A stretch of 64,000 nucleotides of DNA from Ariolimax columbianus (GCA_036924085.1 JAVGWX010000004.1:43418793-43482792); one strand, 5' to 3'. Shown: positions 23,985 through 38,900, counted from the stretch's first letter. Numbers and translations: made by a program. Notes: generated by a model from the sequence alone, not told the origin.

Positions 23985-26900
23985 GCGTTCGCCTTATTTC
24001 TCTAATCCCCAAGGCGGTGTGCGTTGCACTGTGGTTTTTATTTTGCGCCTGTCGGCCCAATGCATCCGACTTCAGCATGCATTTTATGTAAGGGTCTGCT
24101 TCCTCCTGCATTTTCTAAGGGTTTGCTTCCCCGGGGTAACGGCCGGTGCTGTGATGGGGATCGAACCCAGCACCTTCGGATTGTGAGCCGTGCCACTTAT
24201 CCACTAGGCCACGCCGTCCCCTGCAAGACCATTTGATCTCGATATGTGGTATTGAGACCCTAAAAAGTAAAAAATACAGCAGAATTCATTGAAGAATCCT
24301 GAGTCTAAATAATTGATGATCACAGAAGGAGAAGAGGAAGAAGAAAAAACAGCTATCATTACATCACATATTCCAATTGCTGAGGTTCATCGAGGGAGGA
24401 GAGAGAGAATTACAGGGCTGTAAAATAAACTTTACTTGCATCTGCAGTCCCCAAATAGTGTGCAGGTTAGGTTTTTATTTTACCTGCCAATAGAAAAAAT
24501 GTATGCTGTACCAAGGCTTTTCATTCCATGGTGCCCTTTGTCAGTTGACCAGTTGTGAATATTTAATAAGTGGCCAAGAATGAAACCAGGTCAATCTGCA
24601 TGGATGCCCTCCTTGTGATTTTGAACTTGTATTGCTTTGGTAAAGTAATAATAGCTGTCCATCGTTGTCGATGAGGACCGCCGACATCATCCTTGTCACA
24701 GATTTCCCTGTTGGGTGTGGGTGCGCATGTGGCTGAACAGGCCAATGCGAGCACGAAAACATCTGCTACATATCGGGCACACGAGGTTTGTAGAAGGAGA
24801 TGGTGTTCCCGCTGCTCGGGATTTCCGCGTCTCGCGTCTGTTCTGGGCTTTCACAACACGGTCATCTTCACCGGCAGCTACACCCGATTTGACTGCGCTT
24901 CTCCAGTCAGATTTGTTTTGCGCAAGACATTCCCAGGTGTCGATGTCTATCTGGCAACTTTTTAGTGAGTCCTTCAGACCGTCTTTAAAACGTTTCTTTG
25001 GGCGGCCTCTCTCGCGCCATCCCTCTCTCAGCTCGCCGTAGAGAAGCTTCTTTGGGAGCCGCTCGTCTGACATACGGACGAGGTGTCCGGCCCATCCTAG
25101 TTGTGCTTTTTTTAGCAGTGCATGGATGTTAGCCCTCGAGAGAACCTCGATGTCAGTGACACGATCTTGCCATCAGATGTGGAATATTCGCCTCAGGCAA
25201 CTTGTGTGGAAGTGGTTTAACCTCCTTGCATGTCCAGAGTATACAGTCCAGCTTTCGCAAGCGTATAGTAGGGTTGGAATGATGGTTGCACGGTAGACTT
25301 TGAGTTTGGTCTTGACGCTGATGCCACGACGTGCCCAGACCATCGAGCGCATTCTACCAAAGGCTGTGCTGGCCTTTGCTATTCTGCTTGCCACCTCATC
25401 GTCTAGGCTGACAGATCTCGACAGCGTGCTGCCCAGATATGTGAATTTGTCTACGGCATTCAACGTCTGACCGCTGACTGTAGTCTCTGGTTTTGTGTAC
25501 GGCATGCCTGGTGCTGGTTGGTACATGAACTCTGTATTTTTGGCATTTATGGTCAGGCCAAAATTTTTGCATGCGGCAGAGAACTGGTCCATTCCAACCT
25601 GCATGTTCAGTTCTGAGTTGCTCATTAGAGCGCAGTCGTCAGCAAATACAAGTTCCCTGATTATGTCGCCAGCCACTTTGGTTTTGGCCTTCATTCTTCT
25701 GGAATTGAGTAAAGTAACCAATATAGTAACCCCTCAGACATAAGATTGTACCTAGAAACGGATATTCGAAAATGGATGGAGTCGGGGTCAAGCAACAAAG
25801 GGTACCAATCACTGTTAATTTTAGCAAAAAACTATTTTGCTACAATACACCAAGGATTCCTGAATACTCAAGAACCCAACAAATTATATCCAAGCTCTAT
25901 GTGCCAGAATGGAAGACTAACATACCAAATAGAACCAGCATAATACAGAATGCAAATCTTGGTACTATTCCAACCTTTGAACACGATGAAACTCTCTTCC
26001 TAGAAAAGCAAGAGCAGATGCATGACAATGTAAAAAACTAGACCAGAGCTAGCGAGAAACTGTACATCCCCTCTTGAGCTGAGCTTTTGCGACCTAATTT
26101 TCATCATGAGACATCGAGATATCAGAGTGAACTTATGATGAGACGTGACGAGAATGCAGTGTAAATGTGCACATAAGTTGATATTAGAACTTCCCGTATT
26201 TCCTGTATGTACGTTCACTTGTCAAAAAGATAAATAAATGCTGAGATAACATTTTATTAGTTAATATTAACAGTTGTAACAGAAAGTCTAGCCTTGGACT
26301 AAATGCTGATGTTAATATAATGAATTGGACATCTGTTTATTAAGATAGTGTTGATTCAAGAGTTTATATAATGTTAATATAATTTTTTAGAAACTATTTC
26401 TTCAAAAGTTTACAAAACAAATGCTTGAAAAGTTATTTGTACATTTCACCAGATGGTTTATTGAGAGCGGCTATAGAGGGTGCCTAACTGACTGAAGGTC
26501 TACTTAGCTCTAGTGTTTGAGTCTATTAAGATGGCTTTGCACATCATTTAACTTAACGTAATGTTTTTATACTGGTTCAAAAGACTCATCAGAGTCTGTA
26601 GACATCTGTGATTATCTTATAAACCTGTATTAAGTCATGCAAATTTTTCTCTTTTCTAGACACTGTAGGCTGATTTGAGTCTTTCCTCATAACTGAAATT
26701 CTCAAATCCAACAATATGTTCCATAATGGATCTACCCATGTGGATGACTGTACATTTATCTAAATTAAACTCCATTTGCCATCTCACAGTCCAGTCTCGA
26801 TTTTTATCTAAATCCTACCTCAATATATTCACCTCTGCTATAGATGAGACACTCCTACATAGTCTTGTGTCATCTGCAAATTTTTCAATTATGGATCCTA

Positions 26901-29900
26901 TAACAATGTCTAAATTGTTTATATATATCAAGAACAATATTGATACCAAAACTGAGCCCTGTGGCACTCCACATTTTACTTCAAACCACTCAGAGTATTC
27001 CTTATTTATGCCCACTCTCTGCCTTCTTCCCGTTAACTAATTTTAATCAGATCCAGAAAATTATATACCGATAAGTTTAACGAGCATAGTCTGTAAAATG
27101 TTGGAATCAACAATCAAAGAAAACATTGCAATGTATCTAGACAGCTTTAATCTAATCAGAAATAGTCAGCATGGGTTTACTAGAGGGAGATCGTGCTGAT
27201 CGTGAACAGTTTGGTATATAATATGTGTTATTTCAGGGACCTTTTATTGAAGATAAACAGATAACATTTGACTAACAAAATATTTCCTACTAATCTGGAC
27301 CTCTCTTTAGTTAAATTGTAACTATGCCCTCTTGTTCTTGTGAGTGGTTGTATTTTGAAAAACTTGTAATAGTCTAATTTATCCATTCCTTTGATTATCT
27401 TATAAACATGTATTGTTACCTCAAATTCTTCTCTTTTCTAACCACTGAAGGTCGGTTTTTCTTTCCTCATAACTGTAATTCTGGAATCCCACTATCAGCG
27501 TTGTCACTCATTTTTGTATTCTTTCCAGCATGTTTCAAAGTGTTTCCCTTTGAACAATGTGTTCAAAGTTGTTGATTTGTGATGATGTTCACATATTTAA
27601 AATGACCTAAAGTATGGCATATTTTCAATGCATGTACAGCTTTAGTTTAATAAAGAATTATTTCCATTTCATCAATATTTATGTTTACGGTAAATTTTTA
27701 AGCTAGTGGCATTCTCCACAATCATATAAGGACTTCATGAGTTGAGAAATTAGTTATTATTTGATCAAGCCAATAATCGTGCATCTGGGCTACTCATGTA
27801 TATTCAATATAAGTCTGATTCAGGCTCTGTCTGGAACATAGAAGAAAAGTGAGTGGGGCAATGCTATTGATGCATTAAACAATAATAAAAATACTCCTTC
27901 CACATTAATGACATTTAATGTTTCACACTAATTTATATTTTTATTATTAATATTTCATGTCATAGACAATTAAATTATGTGTCTCTAAATCAACAAATCC
28001 CAATTATCACTAATCACCTTCATTTGCATAATATTAGTTTATTTAATTTTGAACATAAAACTATTTCTCATAGAGTTGTGACTCGCTGGATTGTAAAGGG
28101 TTCCAACAACACGATTAAAGAAACTCTCTGTATTGAAAAAACAAAATATCAACTGAACTGTACTTACGCTCAACTGTAAGTTTGACCTTCTCATCCTTGC
28201 GTCCAAAAGAGTTTTCTGCCCTGACAATGTACTCCCCTTGGTCATCCATCTTTAACCTAGAAACCTTGAGCTCATACTCCGAGCCACTGTACTTCTGCAT
28301 GTACTTGTAGCTTTGTCCAAGCATTCCATCATTTTTATACCTGATATATCAAGAATACAACAATCATGAACCAGAGCTAAGGAAACAACCAAATAACATT
28401 CATAGATTGAGTGGAGAGGAGGGAGTTTGTTGATGTTCCCAAAGACATCAATCAGTGTTGTAACCGGCTGACATACGGCAAATGTCATTGATGAAGTATG
28501 CATTTACCCACGCAGACAAGGCAAAGCATAGCTTGGCTGGTCACCTGCTTTGGAGAACTGATGACCGTTGGAGCACAGCGACAGCAGTCTGGTACCCACG
28601 AGACAGAATACGACCACGGGGAAGACCATATATGCGCTGGTCTGACTCCCTGGAACTCAAAAAGAATATCTACGATGCTTTAGACAGGAAACTTATCACC
28701 CACTGGTCCATCGTGGCCCAAGACAGAAAACAATGAAAACAAAGTTGGTACCCGCAGCGGCATAACCACCGCTGAGGAATGGGTCATCCCATAATCCAGT
28801 TTTAATCATAGACAATCGGGCTACTGTAGAAATCGGCTGAAAATACTGCCCTTTCGATGGTAGAGAATTCTAAGTCCGCCCTGTTCTGTTTTACAATGAA
28901 TGGCAAATTTGAAATTTGTTTTAAACATTTAAAAATAATTCCTTCCGTTTTTCACTTGGATTTGAAAATGATTGATTATTTATTATGATTATTGAGAATG
29001 TTGAAGTTAAGTTTTTTCAACAGATTTTTCTGATGTAGATCTGTTTAGTTTCTTTATGTAGATATAATAAACGCATTCGTAGTGGAAACTAAACAGATAT
29101 GCTCATCTTGCAAACATTGATTATCCATCCTATGTAGCACTTTAAAAAATGTACAACACACCAGAGACGTCTATATGTTTGTGCTGTTTTTCAAAATTTT
29201 CAACTTATCTTCTTGTATCTCAGAAACAAACACACACAACAAAAATAATAACACCAAAAAGTTATTTGTTAATTTTTGTCTCTACACACAACAAAATCAT
29301 ATCTATAGACCAACAAACAAAAGGGTTACAGGCTCTCAAAATCAACAACCGCAGTAAAATGTGACAAGCTGAAGAAATAATATGGCTGCGTAAAGGTTAA
29401 CAAATATATTTTGAAACATTTTTATAGGTTTTCAGACATCAAATTGAAAATATATAAAGAAAGCAGTGATCAGACTCAGGTTATAGGATTCTTCAATAAG
29501 CTTGTTTGTGAATGATACTAGTAATGGTTATTTGCATATTCTCTGTTCCTAATATGTTATGAATTTTCGTAGAAGATATTCAGTAGTTTTTTTATTAATA
29601 GTACAACAGTTACTTGGAATACTTGGAATCCTGGTATTCAAACAGGCATGTTAATGTCTGTTAGCAGGTAGACGAATGCTTCAGCTATACGTAGTAGGTA
29701 TTTATAACTTCTTGAAGCTTACTAGGCCTGGAGGAAGATACAAATAATTTTGGGTAGATTTTTAACTAGAATTTTTGCCCAGGCAGCGGCTGTTAATCCT
29801 ACTCTTTTCTATTTCTAAACTGTCAAGGGATTTTTAACGTGCTCAGCACTAAACATGGGAGTCCGATCTCACTACTCAGAGATCAGGGGAATTTTTACCA

Positions 29901-32900
29901 GAAAATTCACATTAAAATATCACGGTCTCCACCTTGTCTTGAACCCGTGACCTCCGGTACTCGAGGCGGACATCTTACCTTGAGACCACCGAGCCCCCAG
30001 TTACACTCATTGGTAATTTCTATTTCTAGTCTATTACTATCACAAAATGTTATCAGCTTTACAAATCTGATAATTACCATCTGTTCATTTTCGTTGAGCT
30101 GGTAATCGCAAATATTTTAGGAAATGTATCAATATTAAAGTTAAAATTAGAATTTATAAACCAAGCTTGCGTATGTTTTCCAATTGTTTTAATTCAATAC
30201 AATTTAATTTGCAAGTACATTTGTGGACTATAGTGACAGTTTGTACAATAATAAGAGTAGACTCACGCAAAATTCAAACTGAAAACTGGCATATGAAATG
30301 TCCAAATTAGCTAGCAGTCCATTATTTATTTTTATTTTAGGTTCCATTTCACTTTAGTTTTTTTAAGATAAAAAACAGCAGTTCTTTAGTTTCTTATTGA
30401 TTTATTTATAAACCTTTTATTTATATAACATTTATTTCTTGAAACTCTGATAAAACTATTTAAATTTGAACCATTTGTCAAGAGACAAGAGATGGAAGAT
30501 CTGCTACTCACCTACTGAACATGATATCATTTTAGTATTTATTTTAAAATGAGCCCAACACAAAAGGGAAAATAAGTCTAGTTAGCAATCTTCAGAAAAA
30601 AACTTACCAGGTAACAAGAGGTGGGGAGGCTGCAATGATTTTACAGTCAAACTTAGCAACTTGGCCTTCTGCTGCCAATTGATTACGAGGCTTGCGAACA
30701 AACCTGGGCACAGCCTCTTTGCGATCTGAAATTAAACCATTGGGCATTTTTAATCACAAAGTATCAATGAATAACATGAAATGTAATTATTATGATTTTC
30801 AAATAAGTTCAAGAGCCAGTAAAAATGGTAAGCGGATTCTTGTCATATATGTCAACTCAGTGAGATAAAAACATACTAGGATCAACAAAAACCATATAAA
30901 CAAAAAATTAACAAAAATAATAAATGATATAAGATCAGAGCATCTGATTAGTGTAGTGGTAGAGCACTCACTTTTCATAGCAAAAGGCAAGGGGTTTATC
31001 TTCTGTTACCATCTTGCTCCAGTTAACTAGTTGTAAATACGTGCTTGACTTGGGATCTTACCCTTAGTCAACCTACTTGTACAGGGGCGGATGCACTAGT
31101 GCAGGTCCCAGCTCTGCCATGTGCTGGATGTAGCAAGGATGAGGATTTCCTGTTTAGCGGGTTAGACTCACGAAACTTATTACTATGTTGTGTTGGGACA
31201 AGTGCAGCGAATGGTGATTAACTGATGTGTAAGTTCATCTTAATAAACTCAAACACTATAGCAAAGTAGACTGGCAGACTGTTAGGCGATATTTATGCTG
31301 CTCTTAACAAACCACCTAACCATGTTCGATGTTATGCCATATCACTCAGTTAGTAGTCTCTTACGACATGTTCTCTGTGGAGTAGTGGTGCTATTCTTGT
31401 CCTTATCATACACATAAATCACTGCAGATCACTCGGGATATGGGATTAGAGAAAGAAAAGGCAAAGAGGAAAGGAACTGCCCATTTCCACCTCACACATG
31501 CTGTGGCTTAGTGTACTGAAGTCTCTAACACTTCATTTTCGACCTGGGATTGAGTCTGATGGAGGATACCCTTTACTAAATAGCAAGATCAAGATTTCAT
31601 CTACTTCATCTTTCATTCCCCAAAAACAAGTTATTCAGACTTTTATTCCTACATCATGTAAGTGATTGTTAATTTTGAGCTTTCTTTTTAACCAAATAGC
31701 TAGTCCATGCTCAGCAGAATTTTAGGCACTTACATAGGAATATTTGGGCACTTTCCTTAGAATATTTGGGCACTTCCATTGGAGTATTTGGGCACTTCCA
31801 TTGTATTATTTGGGCACTTCCATTAGATTATTTGGGCACTTCCATTGGATTATTTGGGCACTTCCATTGTATTATTTGGGCACTTCCATTGGAGTATTTG
31901 GGCACTTTCATTGGAGTATTTGCACAACAAATTTTGCCTGTTTTTATTTTATATTAGTTGGCAGTAATACTGTTGTTCAGTAATATGTCATCATTGAATT
32001 TCTTATGTCCTTGTTATGTGTAGCATTCTCCCCCAAAGCATCACTTCTATTGTTGCAAATGAATTTTATGTTTATATATTGTCTATGATTCACAGACATA
32101 AAGCTGACTCTAGAGAGAATTGTAAGTCTCTCTCATTTATATTGACAAAAATTACATAAAGGATATATATATTGGAACGCTGATATTCATTCAGATAGAT
32201 CAGTGCCTGATGCAAGGTAGCCAAAAGCTGTCATTATGTTCTGCATAAACCATCTGGCCGACCCATAGAAGGTACCACCCCGTGTCTTCTCTGGTTTGCT
32301 TTTAGTACTCACATTTTACTATTGGTAGTAAGTTAGTGGCTCATTTTTTTCTTGCTGCCTATAAGGATTGGGAAAAGTGCAGCTCTGGACTGTCTAGTAT
32401 CCAGACTTTTCTTGGAATCCCGATATTCAAACAGGCGTGTTAATGTCTGTTGCCAGGTAGGCAAAGGCTATTGGCTATTAGTAGTTTGTATTTTAAATTT
32501 CCTGCGACTTACTAGGCCTGGGGGAAGGTATGAATAACTTGGGTAGATTTTTAACTTGAATTTTGTCCGGGCAGCGGCTGTTAAGCCTACTATTTTCGAT
32601 GTCTAACTGCAAAGGGATCTTTAATGTGTTTGACACTGAACACGGGAGTCCAATCTCACTACCCAGAGATCAGGGGAATTTTTACCAGAAGAACCACGTG
32701 AAAATATCCTGGTCTCCACCATGGCTCGAACTCGTGACCTCTAGCACCTGAGGCGAACACCTTACCTTGAGAACCCCTCCCCAGACATTTCACTCTTCAC
32801 ATTTAGCTTATCCCACAGTATTGGACCTGCACTCTACCTCTGTCATCGTGTGAGGTCTTACTATAGAGCCATTTTCACCATCACCTCTGGAGATATTTCA

Positions 32901-35900
32901 ACATTATTGGTAGGATATATAGATTATGCAAATACAACAATTTGGAAACTTTTTATGCAGATACATTGACAGCTACCCACCAAAATAACTGTCATAGATC
33001 TGGTATTCCTGGGGCCTGTGTTTGCGAAGAGAGCTGAAGTTGGCAATGCGACCAATCGCAGGTTGAGGTACTGGCCAGTCAGCCTACAAGACAAAACATG
33101 ACAATAATGATCTTAAAGTCATGATATTGTAAATCATCTCCGACAGACCCCAGCAATGGGACACATGGTATAATGGTAGTCTAACAATATCAAACGTAAT
33201 ATCTGCAGCTTGATAATTTAAGAGAATGTAAAATAACTTTTTGTGTAAAATATGAATGGCAGGAAACGCATCTCAAACTCAAACCAACAAGAGTTCAGCA
33301 CGGTCAAATGGTCACATCAATGTTATGCTATACAGAACCAACATCACTAAGCAGACTCACATGGGCTCATCTCCTTTATTGAATGATGAAAGGTATAGAT
33401 ACTGATAGTTGATGCAGCACTATACTTTTGACAGACCAATAAATGCTCAGTCTCTCTCACCAAATGGTGAAAGGTATGACTTTTTAAAAGTCCTATTTTC
33501 TAACAGGAACCAGAATGGTTAAGTAAGTAAATATGAGTACTAATGATTTCTTTAGTTGACTGGTTGTACACACTCCTGATCTGTCATCTAATGTGTATGT
33601 CCCAGTTCAACCTATGTTTGATTACGAACTCTTGCATCCTGTGAATTGCTAATTCGCTGATTGAAGTGTTGTCATATGACAGGCAGAATGTTTGGTTTAT
33701 CAAAAGTATATGTTCTTACAATTTCTAGGTAGGTAGGTAAGTAAGTAGTCAGCTTAGGTGACAAGGTCTACCACGCAAACCGTAAATGATGAATCCCAAG
33801 CTGCATGCAATGACAATGGTGTCTTTCTGATTTGATCTTACCAGGTCAGTCATGGGGTTCAGACCATGACAATAGGATTTTTTCCATGAACTGCTTTAAG
33901 AGCTGGTGGGCAGGGACATTCTCACCAAGGCGGACTACATGCCCAAATAGTGCCAAATGGCAACAGTTTGAGATCCAGTATATGAGTAGATTGTGAGAAT
34001 GTGCCTCCACACTAAATTAAACCCTGCATGTCCTATTGTTCAAAACAAAGTCATTTGTTAAAATATAAACATTTAGAAAAACAAACATTTGTTTTCACCA
34101 AAACAAAAGCTACAAAATTAATTTAAAGTACAGCCCATTTTTCATACATAACAAAAGCCTGCAGACTTTGAGGCAGTCTTCTGGGTATGAATGCAAGTTC
34201 TAGAAATAAAACACCATATATTAAACAGAAATGAAAGATTTTATCATTCTTTTTCTTCAGGGGTCAGAAGACAAAGTATTACTCTGTCTTTGTCCCAACT
34301 ATAGAGGTTGCATATGACATTAGTATCATGAGTTTATATATCACCTTTAAGTGTGCTGCGGTCAGCTGATGGGTTTGGAAACACACACCCCACCTCCCCC
34401 CACCTCTCTATTTCTCTTACTGTTACCACCTTAAAGAGAATGTGTCTCTTCGCCAGACTCAGCAGTATGAGAAGCTTTGCTAGACAAGGAGATTGTCACA
34501 GCAGTTGTTGTTTCTTTTATAAAAGAGTACCATCTCCAGGGGGAGGCAAAAAAGTAGAGGAAAACTCAAGCCAAGGTAAAGCCCACTTTTCGCAACACCA
34601 CATTATCAAACTGTTATCAAGACTGTTTCAACATCAGGTTACTCTAGAACTCAAATCTAACTTGTTCCATAATCCAATATATGCAATTTGATGAGCATGC
34701 ATTTTAAATTCAAATCTTAAATAAAGATAAAGCACACTAAATCCAAAACTAAAAAATGACTGTTGCATAACATACTAAACAAAAAAAAACTTACATATTT
34801 GTCCTTGATCTTCTGTCTAATCTTGTTGTATCTGCTTGAAGGGATTCTGTTAGTCAAGTTGCTGTGATCGCCCTTAGAAGACAGGAATGCAGAAATGTTT
34901 AAATGCAATGATTAATTTAATTAATAATCTTCTCTTCTTTATCTAATTGGTGCAAGACTTAACAAAACTTAATGTCTTTATACAGGCTTAGAATACTCTG
35001 TAGAGTCTGTATACAACCAGACTCATTTACATTTCATTGATCTAAAAGCTATGCGCATCCAATTTATTCTTAAATGCATTAATAGTCCTTGCCCCCACTA
35101 CTTCCTGTGGCAATGCATTCTGAGCATTAATCACTCTCTGACTAAATAAATATATACTAATATCTAATCTGGATCTTTCTTTAGTTAATTTGTAACTCTG
35201 ACACACTCACAGTTATTCACGCACACTCACACAGTCTCTCACACATATTTACACAGGATAAAAAGATAGTAAGAAATGAGACAGCAAGAAGAGAAAAGCA
35301 TTTACCTTCAACCATGCATGCTCCAAAGCGTCATGGACAGTCAAACGCTTTCTGTGGTAACACATACAAAATATGTAAAAATTGACAGAATAAGCTTAGT
35401 TAAAAACTAGCTGGTACTGGTCTGTTAAGAACATATGTCACTGCACTCCAGGCAGCACCATAAGTGCTCATTCGCTCACAGCAAACAGTGTAGATACTGA
35501 TGGTACTTGTAGCTCGCTGCTTGTACACACTCATATTCCGTCCTCTCAGCACCCCCTCTCGGCTGAACCCTTGGATGATTTCAAAATCTTGCGATCTGTA
35601 CATCACTGGTTCATTGATGGCATTGTTTTCATACAAAAGGTGGTCATTGATCAACTTCAAAATGTCACCCCTATCCATTGCCAATGTTTCCACTGCAGGC
35701 AGGTGCCCCTGAGATCAGGATGCCAGCTCTTTCATTCCTGCAAACGTCAGCACGGCCAAGACAGTAGTTCTACAAAAGTTCCCAGAGATTTGAAGTTTCT
35801 ATGCCCGCTATCTAATCATGCCCCAGCCATCCCCTCTGCACCTTAGAAGCAAGGATTGAGTCAGAGATAATTATGGCCCTAATTGATGAGGTCCCAGATA

Positions 35901-38900
35901 ACCATCTCCATTCTGATACTGGACATTGTTGTAAGGCATACCCCAAGGACAGTACTCACTGCTGTTACAAAGAGCATATTCCACAGTTGGTACTATCATG
36001 AGTTTATGTTTATAAAATATGCTTGAACACATTAGTCAAGTCACAACACAAATGTTCCTAAGAATCGACTTCACTGCACTCCAGGAAAACCTAAAGGTTT
36101 TCAGACTTTCTCAGCAAATGGTGAAGGGAGTGGATACAGATGGTTTCTGTGATCCATTGTACACACATGCTCCATCTTTGCCACTCCCTTTGACCCTAAT
36201 TTTATGTCAACGCTGTGCAGTCTGTGATGATTCATCTATTGCTGTGCCATTATTCATCAGGCAATCATTGATAGACTTCTATAAATCATTTACATCCACA
36301 TCTAGCATACCCATAATGGATGCTTGTGAAACCAGGATGTCATCTCATTAGTTGCCCTGAACTCCAGCATGACCAGAACAATAGATTCACACTAACCCAT
36401 GGTGGATTGAGGAAACCAACAGGTCAAACAATCATGTCTTGGCCAGCCTTTCTGTGCCTTCAAAAGTAAGAATTTAGAGTCTGGCATGATGACCACTTTT
36501 GTTAAAGAGGTCTAAGATAGCCAACTTAAAGCTGAGGTCACTGCTTCCCTTTCCATTCTCATACTGGAGGCTGCTGCCGTGTATGCCCCACTCCACTCAG
36601 CAACAACCTGACCTGGCTTCTCATTCTGGCAGAGAAGTCCCAAGCTAATATCTCCCTGTGCAGCACCGATCCATCATTATATATGATAGCATCACTAGCC
36701 TGAGAGATCATTTACCAACTGGTTAACCGTGTGCTTTACTTTCCAATTACACTCTTTATCGTTTCTTATTTTTATAGAATATGTTTTCCTCAGGATTATA
36801 TGTATATCCTACACTGATATTTGTCTAACTTAGTTTATTTTTCTTTGTGCTGTAGTCATTTGTCTTGTCCCTGATAAAAGCGTATCTGTGACAAAATGTT
36901 GGTAAATGTCTGTTACTGTTCAACGAAAAACTTCTTTTTAACCTTATCTGTATTTCTGGCAATATAAAATAAAATACTAAATAAATGTGTGTAGTACCAC
37001 ACTCACTTTGGTTCTTTCTGCAGCAAATTTTTTATGAAATCTTTAGCCTCTGGTGAAACAGTAGAAAAGGCATCTTGATCAAACTCCCAGTCACAGCGCT
37101 TGACATTCTGTAGTGTTTCCAGGTCATCTTCTCCAGCAAATGGTGACAGACCACTCAATCTACATTGTATAACAAGCAGCAGTTAACAAAGTGATCATCT
37201 GACGATTAAACAACAGTGTAAATACCCCATTACCTAAGCCGCCCATTTGCAGGTGTGAAGGGTGGACCATTATTTTAAGGTGTATTTCTGGCTTTACCAC
37301 TTGAATTTTGGCCATAATATAGTGACATTTGCATAGTGCACTCAATTTCGGAAGCAACAAATATGGCAACACAAATATCAAAACATGTCTCCACTATGAT
37401 TTTGATCATTTTTATGATGAAAACTGGTTTAGAAAATTCAGGAAATGGTCATTCTAAAAGGTTAACAACAGAAAAAGTCGTTGAAAATAATTTTGAGGCT
37501 GGTAAATTAGATTTAGATGGTAATTATTCTGAAAAGGATCAGCTGATATTTGAACGACGTGTGTGTGATTTGGAATATCATTGATTATGATCAAGTGAGA
37601 TCTGTTCCTGCTCCTCTGAGGTCATGCAGGGTATCCCACATAATGTATCAAGTAAATTTGATAGATGATGGTCTCCAATAAATGTATTCCACATTTTACT
37701 GAAGTAGGAACATTGGAGATTATCAGGTCAGTAAATTTTATGAAGAATAACTAAATAAGAGCACATAATTTTATCATAGTAACTATTTTTCCTCAAATGT
37801 CTACTTTGGTCATATTTTCTCAGGAGCACAAGGAAATGGGAGTTTATGGACTGAGTAGCCAGGGTTCAAATAGTTAAGACATAAAATTAAACAATCCTAC
37901 AGTTATTGAATTCTCTATAGAACTTGTCCCAGTGTGGCACAAGTGATGTTCATATATACTTTCTTTGGTCCTATTTATTTGAAACTTTTGCAGCACATGT
38001 TCAGTAGTTATTCTTTCAATATTACAGTTACAATTGTTGGTAATTCCTGTCTCTAGTTTGCTTTACCTTTTTCGGTTCAATGGCGTGAGATTATGACAGT
38101 TTGGCTCAGTTTCACTGGCGTTGCTGGCAGCCAGCTCTAGAGTCATCGCTTTATCATATTTAAACTACCTAGCTAATGCCATAGAAACGGCTTAAAATAC
38201 TGCTCTTTTGATTGTAGAGAGTTCTAACTTCCATTATGTATAGTTAGACGAAGAAAATAGTGATTGTAAAATTTGTTTTAGATTTTGGAAAGGTTAAGTT
38301 TCTGCAATGGATTTTTCTGAGGTAGATCTATTTAGTTTGTTGATACAATAATTACATTTATAGTAGAAGTGACATAAGTGGCCATTATGGTAGTAAACAT
38401 CAATAGTAGTATTAGTACGTTTTTCTGTGAATTTTTTCTTTTTCATAACCAAGGAACGTTGCTACCGGGTGAGTCTATATGTTTGTGCTAATTTTCACCA
38501 TTATCACCTTCCTCTTCTAGATATCTCAGAAACTAACATACACACAATAACAACAATAACACCAACAAGGTCTTTATTAATATACGTCTAGACACCAAAA
38601 AAAAAAAAATTAGAGGCACTTAAAATCAACAACCATGTCGGGCATGAAGAGCTGAAAAATTATGCAGAGACAGGAAATAGACGTAATTTTGTAAACTGGG
38701 AATCAGAAGGTTAATAAACTATTATCAATCAATTCTACATTGTACATGATTACCACTTTTTAATTAATGTCAACTGGTAAAATAATCTTTTTATCTGTTT
38801 CTGCATAATTTTTGTGGTGGACTTGTTGATCTCTATTTGTTCCTGTAATTTGTTCCTCATTGTAAATTATACTAAAACCAAAGACATAAAAATAAAAAAG

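Noticed and set aside
24696..25073. C2H2 zinc-finger host gene
   Set aside because: The finger is in the same frame as a LINE reverse transcriptase, separated by a single stop. It belongs to the transposon.
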